Under the pieces are notes generated by a model. The model was not told the DNA's origin. It searched no databases and saw only the letters and a list, made by a program, of their open reading frames with translations. The position numbers were made by a program, and so were the translations under genes. A stretch of DNA of 28,980 nt, from contig JBCCFW010000094.1 in assembly GCA_039029535.1 (NCBI GenBank), positions 1-28,980 on the forward strand, in the 5' to 3' direction. Below are positions 22,881-28,980 of this stretch, piece by piece. The DNA is from JBCCFW01 sp039029535 (GTDB lineage Bacteria > Acidobacteriota > JBCCFW01). How positions within the stretch are numbered: the stretch's first letter is position 1; each line of letters opens with the position of its first letter.

Positions 22881-22896
22881 GACGAGAGAGTCTCAG
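22877..22896. terminator. Hairpin shared by two convergent stop codons
   Basis: CTGAGAC (22877-22883) and GTCTCAG (22890-22896) are perfect 7-bp arms around GAGAGA. The left arm contains the TGA of the propeller gene and the right arm the TGA (complement) of the glutathione S-transferase gene. It could act in both directions, but neither side has a T-run. Confidence 0.4.
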
Positions 22897-23549
22897 TCGT
22901 AGGGGTTGGCCGCGTCGTGCTTCATGAGGCGGGCCATCCACTCACGGGTTCGGTCGCGACCGTCACCGAGCTGGAAGTTCGCGTGGAAGAAGGCCGAGAT
23001 GGGGCCGGTGGTCGCCGCGTGGTCGGACATGGCGGCCAGCTTCACGACCGGGGCGAGGGCGATGTCGGCGGCGGTGACGCGGTCGCCCACGAGGTAGGTG
23101 CGTCCCTCGAGCTCGCTCTCGAGCTTTCCGGTGATCTCGTGGATCATCGCGCTGGCCTGCTTGCAGTTGTCGAGGTTCGGCTCGGGGCTCATGCACTCCC
23201 CGAAGATCATCCCGACCGAGGGGCTGAGCTCGGCTCGGCCCCAGGCCTCCCACTGCTCGATCTCGCCCTGCTCCATGTAGTCCTCGGAGTAGAGCGACGG
23301 GCTCTCGGGGAAGTTGGCGCTCAGGTAGCGCAGGATGGCCGCGCTGTCGGGGATGACGGCGTCACCGTGCTGAAGCACCGGCACGCGGGGCTGGCGCGAG
23401 ATCGCGACGACCTCCGAGCGGTCGCCGGGGAAGCTCTCGAAGTCGACGGGGCGACGCTCGTACTCGAGCCCCATGTGACCCAGGGCGATGCGGACCTTGA
23501 CGCTGTTGGGGGAGCCGGTCAGCTCGTGTAGGACGAGGGGAGCGCTCAT
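22893..23549 (-). CDS. Glutathione S-transferase family protein
   Basis: This 218-residue cytoplasmic protein has the N-terminal thioredoxin-like GST domain: LVLHELTGSPNSVKVRIALG with the SPNS motif (possible catalytic Ser), the cis-Pro region QPRVPVLQHGD and the glutathione-binding PDSAAILRYLSANFP. The C-terminal helical domain contains LEGRTYLVGDRVTAADIALAPVV, matching the GST N-capping motif. The subclass is not clear by eye. The ATG at 23549 follows a CCGAGGTG ribosome binding site. The gene stands alone, convergent with the propeller gene and divergent from the FG-GAP gene. Confidence 0.92.
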   Translation of the reverse strand: MSAPLVLHELTGSPNSVKVRIALGHMGLEYERRPVDFESFPGDRSEVVAISRQPRVPVLQHGDAVIPDSAAILRYLSANFPESPSLYSEDYMEQGEIEQWEAWGRAELSPSVGMIFGECMSPEPNLDNCKQASAMIHEITGKLESELEGRTYLVGDRVTAADIALAPVVKLAAMSDHAATTGPISAFFHANFQLGDGRDRTREWMARLMKHDAANPYD

Positions 23550-23693
23550 CGGACACCTCGGTGAAGCGATGCGAGCGAGGATGCTCGGCGTGGGATGGTG
23601 ACGAGAAGTGTAGGGAGCCGGGAGGCACTGGGGCCAACTCCGGCTGAGCTGGGGTCGTGTTCATCGAACCAGACCCGAGGGGGCGCTCAGCCG

Positions 23694-23721
23694 GTGATCG
23701 CGCAGTCGGCAGGCCTATCAT
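23694..23721 (+). promoter_or_regulatory. Possible promoter of the FG-GAP/TSP3 gene
   Basis: TATCAT (23716-23721) matches the -10 consensus at 5 of 6 positions, but the best -35, GTGATC at 23694-23699 with a 16-base spacer, matches only 3 of 6. The remaining 194-base gap between the divergent genes shows nothing else that I can name. Confidence 0.3.
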
Positions 23722-23742
23722 CTGGTCCGGAGGGATCGTTCG

Positions 23743-26700
23743 ATGAAGCTCCAGCCCCGGACACGCCGCGTCGGTCCACGCGACCCCGCGCCGATCCGCC
23801 CATCCATGCTCTCGTGGCTCCTGATCTGTCTCGCTGGCGGCCCTGCGTCCGCCCAGGACTGGTCCGGACGGAGCCTCTCGACCGATGCCGTGGCCATCGG
23901 CTCGGACTGGCTCGGTTCTTCCGATCGCGACGGGGATGGTGTCGAGGACGACCGCGACAATTGTCCGGACGATCCGAACCCGGGTCAGGAGGACGGAGAC
24001 GCTGACGGCACGGGTGATGCGTGCGACCACTGTGCGGGGGCCTCCTGGTTCGAGACCGCCAAGGTATTCGATGGAGATGGGTCCACGAGCGACCTCATGG
24101 GGACCAGCATCGCCGTCTCCGGTGACCTCATGGTCGTGGGTGGGACCGAGCGCGCGCTCGTGTACCGGCAGGAGGGACGCGGAAGCTGGGTCGAGGTGAT
24201 CGAGCTCGTGCCCGGAGCCGCTGGTGGCTTCGGAGCGAGCGTGGCGGTGGCCGGTGACCTCATCGTCGTCGGGGCTCCCGAGGACGATGACCGCAACGAC
24301 GACGCCGGCGCGGTGTACGTCTTTCAGCGGGACGCGGGCGATCCCGACGCGTGGGGCGAGGTGGCCAAGCTGGCCGCCATCGATGCCCGGCGAACCCAGG
24401 GCTTTGGACACGACGTCGCCCTGGCTGGAGACCTGCTCGTGGTCGGGGCTCCAGGAGACGACGCGCTCGGGACCGACAACGGCGCGGCCTACGTGCTCCG
24501 GCGTGACGCTAGCAGCCCCATCGGCTGGGTGCAGCTGACCAAGCTCACCGACGATGACGCCGAAGACGACGATCGCTTCGGCACCGGGGTCGGCCTGGCC
24601 GACGACGTCATCGTCGTCGGGGGAGCGCTCGGGTACTGGATCCATCGCCGCACTCCGGGCTCGGACACCTGGGTCGAGCTCATCGAGCACGCCATCGCCG
24701 ATCGCAGCTTGGAACGTGACGAGGACCGAAGCGTGGCGATCTCCGGCGAGCTCGTCGTCGTCGGGAGTGCTCGTGACGACTTCCGACGTAAGGGTGCTGC
24801 CTACGTCTTGCGTCGCGACGAGGGTGGCCCGGACGCCTGGGGCCAGGTGGCCCGTCTCGTGGCCAGCAATGCAGGGGAGTCCGACCACTTCGGCTCCAGC
24901 GTGGCCGTGTCTGGTGACGCCGTGGTGGTCGGCGCCCCCTTCGCCGGTGAGGAGCATGCGAATCCGGGGATCGCCTACGTGTTCCGCCGCGACGTCGGGG
25001 GACGTGATGCCTGGGGAGAGGTGACACGCCTCACCGCAGTGGACGATGGGCCCTGGGATCGGCTCGGCACCAGCGTGGCGTTGACTGGTGACGTCATCGT
25101 GAGTGGGGCCACCGGTGACGACGAGGGGGGCGCGAACGTCGGCGCGGTGCACGTGTTCCAGCCTTGCCTGCAGGGCGACCGCGATGGGGATTCCGTGCCT
25201 GACGACGTCGACAATTGCATCGACGATCGCAACGCCGGACAGGCCGACGCCGATGGAGACGGTCTCGGTGACGTCTGTGACAACTGCCCGGTGGTCGACG
25301 ACCCGTCGCAGGAAGATGAGGACGCTGACGGTCTGGGCGACGTCTGTGACCCTTGTCCGGAGCTCTGGTGGGAGCACCTCACGAGGCAGGTCCCCGTCGA
25401 CAGCAGGCCGTGGGACGAGTTCGGCGCCAGCGTGGCGGTGTCGGGCGAGGTGATGGTCGCAGGGGCACCGCTCGGCAACTCGGCCACCGTGTTCCATCGC
25501 GACGAGGACGGGCCCGATGCCTGGGGCGAGGTCGCCACGCTACGTCCTGGCAGCGAGTCGCCAGACAGTCGGTTCGGACAGCGCGTGACGGTGTCCGGTG
25601 ACGTGATCGCCGTGGTGGCTGTCCGGGATCCGGATGCTGCTGCTGCCGCTCCCGCTGGAGCCGTGCACGTCTTTCATCGTGACGCGGGTGGTCCCGATGC
25701 CTGGGGAGAAGTCGCGAAGCTGACGCCCAGCGATGCTGCCGATCACGCCACCACCTACTTCGGAGCACTAGCGGTTTCCGGTGACGTGCTCGTCGTGGGC
25801 TCTCAGGGGCAAGACCCGGGCGGTGCGGTCTACGTCCATCAGCGTGACGCAGGTGGCCCGGATGCGTGGGGTGAGGTTGCGAAGCTGACCGTCGAGGGTT
25901 CGTCGAGACTCGGTCGCAACGTGGGAGTCTCGGGCGAGCTCATCGTCGTCGGGGATGTCGGGGATGGTCTGGGCGGCAGCCAACCTGGTGCGGTGCACGT
26001 GTTCCGCCGTGACGAAGGAGGTGCCGATTCCTGGGGTCGAGTGGCCACGCTCGAGCCCAGCGACGACGTGCAGACGGCGTACTTCGGAATCTCGCTGGCG
26101 TTGTCGGGAAACACCATGGCCGTCGGTGCGATTCTGGGTCGACCAGACGTCTTGCAGACGTGGGCGGTCCACGTCTTCCAGCGTGATGAGGGTGGCGTGG
26201 GGGCCTGGGGTGAGGTGGCGCTGCTCACTGGAAGCGGCCCCAGCGGCCACTCGTACTTTGCCGAGGACGTGGACTTGCATGATGACCTCCTCGTCGTCTC
26301 GAGTGACCTGCGGGCCGTGGTCTTCTACCGCGACTCCGGTGGTCCCGATGCTTGGGGTGAGATCGCCAAGCTGGAGGCCGACCTGGAAGACTTGAGGGAC
26401 GCCGGAATCGGCCGACGCGTCGCCGTCTCGGGAGAGACCGTGGCCGCTGCTGGCCTGGGTCTCTTGCCGCTGCCCGACGACGACCTCTCGGGCTCTGTCC
26501 ACGTGTTCCAGGTCTGCTCCGGACCCGATCGCGATGAGGACGGCATCGACAGTGCGGACGACAACTGCCCCCGCGACGCGAACCCCGACCAGGCCGACAT
26601 CGATGGAGACGGGACCGGCGACGCCTGTGACTGTGACCCCTTCGACGGCACGGCCGGCACCTGGCCTGTCGAGGTCGAGCGTCTCCGCGTGCCGAGCCGG

Positions 26701-26973
26701 GACCGCGTGACCTGGAGAGAGCAACCGGGCCTGGGCTCGTCGGGCGGCTACGACGTCCTCGAGATCGACCTCGGGGAGCTCCGGACCGCGGGCTTCATGG
26801 ACGCCCGGTGCGTGTCCGTGTCGCTGTCCGAGGCCGAGTGGGACGGTCTGCCCCCGTCGAGCGGCGGAACGGGCATCTTGGTGCGCTCCCGCAACGCTTG
26901 TGGGGTCGGCTCTTGGGGAGGCTCGGGCTCACGAGCCGAGCTGGACGCTGCCCCGGGACTTCCCTGTCCCTGA
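23743..26973 (+). CDS. Large secreted FG-GAP repeat protein with three thrombospondin type 3 segments
   Basis: The 1076-residue protein has a signal peptide ending in ASA near residue 38 (hydrophobic core LSWLLICLAGG), after a 21-residue basic extension. Calcium-binding TSP3 motifs occur three times: near residues 60-95 (DRDGDGVEDDRDNCPDD), 480-540 (GDRDGDSVPDDVDNCIDD and DADGDGLGDVCDNC) and 928-965 (DRDEDGIDSADDNCPRD). Between them lie FG-GAP-type blades with the core FG.SVAVSGD.VVVGAP; I count seven before and seven after the middle TSP3 segment. A C-terminal domain ends in GILVRSRNACGVGSWG without a sorting signal. The ATG at 23743 is supported by GGAGGG with 8-base spacing; ATG 23806 would give a shorter signal peptide. 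Probably an extracellular calcium-dependent protein; ligand unknown. Confidence 0.9.
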   Translation: MKLQPRTRRVGPRDPAPIRPSMLSWLLICLAGGPASAQDWSGRSLSTDAVAIGSDWLGSSDRDGDGVEDDRDNCPDDPNPGQEDGDADGTGDACDHCAGASWFETAKVFDGDGSTSDLMGTSIAVSGDLMVVGGTERALVYRQEGRGSWVEVIELVPGAAGGFGASVAVAGDLIVVGAPEDDDRNDDAGAVYVFQRDAGDPDAWGEVAKLAAIDARRTQGFGHDVALAGDLLVVGAPGDDALGTDNGAAYVLRRDASSPIGWVQLTKLTDDDAEDDDRFGTGVGLADDVIVVGGALGYWIHRRTPGSDTWVELIEHAIADRSLERDEDRSVAISGELVVVGSARDDFRRKGAAYVLRRDEGGPDAWGQVARLVASNAGESDHFGSSVAVSGDAVVVGAPFAGEEHANPGIAYVFRRDVGGRDAWGEVTRLTAVDDGPWDRLGTSVALTGDVIVSGATGDDEGGANVGAVHVFQPCLQGDRDGDSVPDDVDNCIDDRNAGQADADGDGLGDVCDNCPVVDDPSQEDEDADGLGDVCDPCPELWWEHLTRQVPVDSRPWDEFGASVAVSGEVMVAGAPLGNSATVFHRDEDGPDAWGEVATLRPGSESPDSRFGQRVTVSGDVIAVVAVRDPDAAAAAPAGAVHVFHRDAGGPDAWGEVAKLTPSDAADHATTYFGALAVSGDVLVVGSQGQDPGGAVYVHQRDAGGPDAWGEVAKLTVEGSSRLGRNVGVSGELIVVGDVGDGLGGSQPGAVHVFRRDEGGADSWGRVATLEPSDDVQTAYFGISLALSGNTMAVGAILGRPDVLQTWAVHVFQRDEGGVGAWGEVALLTGSGPSGHSYFAEDVDLHDDLLVVSSDLRAVVFYRDSGGPDAWGEIAKLEADLEDLRDAGIGRRVAVSGETVAAAGLGLLPLPDDDLSGSVHVFQVCSGPDRDEDGIDSADDNCPRDANPDQADIDGDGTGDACDCDPFDGTAGTWPVEVERLRVPSRDRVTWREQPGLGSSGGYDVLEIDLGELRTAGFMDARCVSVSLSEAEWDGLPPSSGGTGILVRSRNACGVGSWGGSGSRAELDAAPGLPCP

Positions 26974-27032
26974 CCCGGGGGCCGACCGGGGATCCGTCCC
27001 GTCAGGGCCCTCGGTCGCGTAGACTTCGCGCG

Positions 27033-27770
27033 ATGGCGCGCTCCGACTGCCCCCGCTGCGAGGGGACTGGCTTCCTCCTCCTCGACGAGGGCGACGACGG
27101 AACCGTCCGGGCGGCGCGACGCTGTCAGTGCGGCGACCGTCAGCCGTCCACGGCGGCGGCCCTGGTCCGCTGTGGGCTGCCCCGGCGCTACCTGCACTGC
27201 AGCTTCGAGGAGTACGAGCCCGCGAACGCCATGCAGCGCGGCGCCCTCATGCACGCGCGGTCTTTCGTCGAGGACTACCCGAGCGTCGATCGGGGCATCC
27301 TGTTCACGGGGACCTGCGGCGCCGGCAAGACCCACCTGGCCGCCGCGATCCTCCGGCAGCTCGTCGAGGACCAGGGCGTCGAGGGTGTCTTCGTCGACTA
27401 CCAGGACCTCCTCAAGCGCATCCAGGCGACCTACGGCGGGGGAGAGGGCCGACCCACCGAAGACGAGGTCCTCGCGCCGGTCCTGAAGGCCGACCTGCTC
27501 GTCCTCGACGACTTCGGCACGCGGCACGCCACGACCTGGGTCGAGGAGACGGTGAGCCATCTCCTGGGCGTCCGGTACAACGAGGAGCGGGTCACCATCC
27601 TCACGACCAACCTGCTCGAGCTCGAGATCGCCCCCGAGCAGCGCAAGCAGCTCCCCGGCGGGAACGTGTACCTGTCCGAGCGGGTGAGCGAGCGGGTGCT
27701 GTCGCGGCTCCACGAGATGTGTCGCGTCGTGCGGGTCGAGGGCCCGGACCACCGGCGACGCGGCGGCTGA
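27033..27770 (+). CDS. DnaC/IstB-like AAA+ ATPase
   Basis: The 245-residue protein has an N-terminal zinc-binding segment (CPRCEGTGF near residue 6 and CQC near residue 30), then an ATPase domain with Walker A GTCGAGKT at residues 93-100, Walker B LLVLDDFG at 155-162 and a sensor I Asn in TILTTN. This layout matches helicase loaders of the DnaC/DnaI group. IS21 helper ATPases (IstB) share the fold, but there is no istA, no terminal repeat and no other transposon trace nearby, so a chromosomal replication role is likelier. I chose the ATG at 27033 because the zinc motif then lies at the very N-terminus. The next gene starts 23 bases after the stop. Confidence 0.85.
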   Translation: MARSDCPRCEGTGFLLLDEGDDGTVRAARRCQCGDRQPSTAAALVRCGLPRRYLHCSFEEYEPANAMQRGALMHARSFVEDYPSVDRGILFTGTCGAGKTHLAAAILRQLVEDQGVEGVFVDYQDLLKRIQATYGGGEGRPTEDEVLAPVLKADLLVLDDFGTRHATTWVEETVSHLLGVRYNEERVTILTTNLLELEIAPEQRKQLPGGNVYLSERVSERVLSRLHEMCRVVRVEGPDHRRRGG

Positions 27771-27793
27771 GGCCGATCGAGACGGCCCGCCCC

Positions 27794-28714
27794 GTGCTTC
27801 CCGCCAGCATCACCGAGGACGACTATCGCGTCCTCCGTCGGGATCGCGATCGGCAGCGGGCGCTGATGACCGTGATCGCGGAGCGGCACGGGCTTGCTCC
27901 CTCCGAGCTCGGACCCTTCGAGCAAGGTTGGCAGCTCGTTTGGGGGACGAGCTCCGCCGTCATCAAGCTGTTCGAGCCCAACAGCGTCGACGACGCCCGG
28001 GTCGAGACCCTGCTCCTCGAGCATCTCACCATGCTCGATGCCGACCTGGCCGTGCCCCGACTGGAGGCACGTGGTGAGCTCGAGGGCTGGCCCTACCTGG
28101 TCATGAGCCGGCTGGCTGGACGACGCATCGGCGACGCCAGGCCGTCGCTCGATGCGACCGCCCGCGAGCGGCTCGCTGGTCGGATGGGTGAGGTCATGGC
28201 CTCGCTGGCCGCCCTGCCGACCCACGGGCTCGAGGAGCTCGTCATCACCCAGGACGCCCTGCTCGCCGAACGACGAGCGCGTCTGCTGAAGGACCAGCGC
28301 GACCGCGGTGGCGACGACCTGCTCGAGGAGCAGCTCCGCGCGTTCCTCGACGATCCGCCACCGCTCGCGCCAGCCGAGCCGGTCCTGCTCCACGCCGATC
28401 TCACCGACGATCACTTCCTCCTCGACGAGGACGGTTCCCTCGCCGGAGTGATCGATCTCGCCGATGCCTTCGTCGGGCCCTGGACCTACGAGCTGGCGGC
28501 TCCGGCGTGCTTCCTCACCTTCGGGCAACCGCGCGTGCTGTCGGCCTTGCTCGCCGGCTGCGGTGTCACGCCGGGCCCCGAGATTCAGGCGGCGATCCGC
28601 ACCTGGATGGTGATGCACCGCTACTCGCACGTCGCCCACCACCTGAAGGCCAGCGGCCGGGCGAGCCTGCGCGAGTGGCTGGAGGCCGGTGGGGATCTCG
28701 GCTCCGGGGGCTGA
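27794..28714 (+). CDS. APH-fold (aminoglycoside phosphotransferase/choline kinase-like) protein
   Basis: The 306-residue cytoplasmic protein has the kinase-like fold of the APH family: an ATP-anchoring Lys58 in AVIKLFEP, hinge-like WPYLVMSRLAG, catalytic loop HADLTDDH at residues 200-207 and the metal-binding aspartate in GVIDLADA (Asp221). In most family members the catalytic loop is HxDxxxxN; here the final Asn is His207. The substrate cannot be predicted; the family includes small-molecule and protein kinases, and antibiotic resistance should not be assumed. The start is uncertain: the GTG at 27794 gives full domain coverage but has a weak ribosome binding site. Probably co-transcribed with the ATPase gene upstream. 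Confidence 0.82.
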   Translation: MLPASITEDDYRVLRRDRDRQRALMTVIAERHGLAPSELGPFEQGWQLVWGTSSAVIKLFEPNSVDDARVETLLLEHLTMLDADLAVPRLEARGELEGWPYLVMSRLAGRRIGDARPSLDATARERLAGRMGEVMASLAALPTHGLEELVITQDALLAERRARLLKDQRDRGGDDLLEEQLRAFLDDPPPLAPAEPVLLHADLTDDHFLLDEDGSLAGVIDLADAFVGPWTYELAAPACFLTFGQPRVLSALLAGCGVTPGPEIQAAIRTWMVMHRYSHVAHHLKASGRASLREWLEAGGDLGSGG

Positions 28715-28758
28715 ATCGACCTGCTCGGGAAGGCCCCGGATTTCCGGCGCCAACGAAG

Positions 28759-28787
28759 TTGACGATCGTTCTCCCGCGTGGTCTGAT
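28759..28787 (+). promoter_or_regulatory. Sigma-70-type promoter of tRNA-His
   Basis: TTGACG (28759-28764) and TCTGAT (28782-28787) are exactly 17 bases apart and match 5 of 6 and 4 of 6 consensus positions. The mature tRNA begins 12 bases after the -10, the same short spacing as at the tRNA-Phe gene. Confidence 0.65.
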
Positions 28788-28799
28788 CCCCGCTTCCGG

Positions 28800-28876
28800 G
28801 CCGAGGTAGCTCAGTTGGTTAGAGCGCCTGACTGTGGATCAGGAGGCCGGTGGTTCGAGTCCACCTCTCGGTACCA
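28800..28876 (+). tRNA. tRNA-His (anticodon GTG) with A73
   Basis: A 77-base cloverleaf with encoded CCA: acceptor GCCGAGG pairs with TCTCGGT (two G-T pairs, including 1-72), D stem GCTC/GAGC, anticodon stem CCTGA/TCAGG with loop CTGTGGA (anticodon GTG), T stem GGTGG/CCACC with loop TTCGAGT. The discriminator base is A73, whereas bacterial tRNA-His normally has C73 opposite an extra G at position -1. A G is encoded at 28799 but cannot pair with A73. Confidence 0.95.
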
Positions 28877-28914
28877 ACCCCCCGGAAATGACGAGGATCT
28901 CGAGGTGCACGGCC

Positions 28915-28980
28915 ATGGGTGCGAACAGCAAGGAGGGAAGGGTCGAGCCGAGGCTCCCCCGCGCCCAGCGTGACCTCCGG
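28915..28980 (+). CDS. Start of an unidentified gene cut by the window edge
   Basis: An open frame begins at ATG 28915 and stays open for 22 codons to the edge of the window. A GAGG ribosome binding site lies 9 bases upstream. The visible N-terminus is basic and polar (MGANSKEGRVEPRLPRAQR) with no signal peptide. An in-frame ATG at 28888 has no ribosome binding site. Too little is visible to name a family. Confidence 0.4.
   Translation, partial: MGANSKEGRVEPRLPRAQRDLR

Noticed and set aside
23362..25497. A 711-codon - strand frame across the GST start and the FG-GAP gene
   Set aside because: It overlaps two well-supported genes and only mirrors the repeats of the FG-GAP gene.
21237..26973. 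CRISPR-like periodicity in the repeat-protein genes
   Set aside because: The repeats are coding repeats with diverged sequence and an intact frame, not identical repeats with unique spacers.
27033..27770. IS21-type insertion sequence suggested by the IstB-like ATPase
   Set aside because: No istA transposase, terminal inverted repeats or target duplication are visible around it.
27794..28714. Aminoglycoside resistance gene
   Set aside because: Only the broad APH fold is supported; the catalytic loop differs and the context gives no hint of resistance.

Overview
This is a high-GC window from a diderm (Gram-negative-type) bacterium. Evidence for an outer membrane is an LptB ATPase with an adjacent OstA/LptA-like periplasmic protein, site-2 proteases of the RseP type and a NagZ-like peptidoglycan-recycling glycosidase. 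I cannot fix the phylum from the sequence. The mix of a sigma-54 factor, a short RpoD-like sigma factor, thrombospondin-type-3 and FG-GAP secreted proteins and a Pro-rich C-terminal sorting signal would fit lineages such as Planctomycetota, Myxococcota or related uncultured phyla. Nothing suggests a plasmid, phage or transposon; the content reads as chromosomal core genes interleaved with lineage-specific secreted proteins.

Region 1 (about 140-12450, all + strand) is one long, tightly packed run: thiolase, a degenerate crotonase-fold protein, a 768-residue LptC/LptA-like protein, lptB, rpoN, cdsA, dxr, two tandem site-2 proteases (the first without PDZ domains, the second with two), a 98-residue unknown protein and a NagZ-like hexosaminidase. 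Most junctions are overlaps or gaps below 60 bases. It joins lipid and isoprenoid precursor synthesis, LPS export, envelope-stress proteolysis and wall recycling.

Region 2 (12468-15440, - strand) holds trkA, a tRNA-Phe and recA, with readable promoters for the tRNA and recA. Region 3 (15440-18050, + strand) is a three-gene unit reading away from recA: a small XRE regulator, a cytoplasmic TPR protein and a secreted protein of unknown function. It is preceded by a perfect 7+7 inverted repeat next to a good promoter and is closed by a textbook intrinsic terminator.

Region 4 (18282-21181) is dnaK followed by a short RpoD-like sigma factor whose promoter carries an inverted repeat over the -10 element. 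Region 5 (21237-26973) carries two large exported repeat proteins: a 12-repeat YWTD-type double propeller with a C-terminal sorting signal, and a TSP3/FG-GAP protein with a 7+7 repeat layout. A glutathione S-transferase lies between them on the - strand. Region 6 (27033-28980) has a DnaC/IstB-like ATPase, an APH-fold kinase-like protein, a tRNA-His with an unusual acceptor end, and the start of a gene that leaves the window.

The most interesting items are the PDZ-less site-2 protease beside its full-length paralogue, the tRNA-His without the usual C73, the XRE/TPR/secreted-protein unit with its candidate operator, the single-chain Lpt bridge, and the symmetrical architectures of the two large secreted proteins. 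All family calls come from reading motifs by eye, with no database search.
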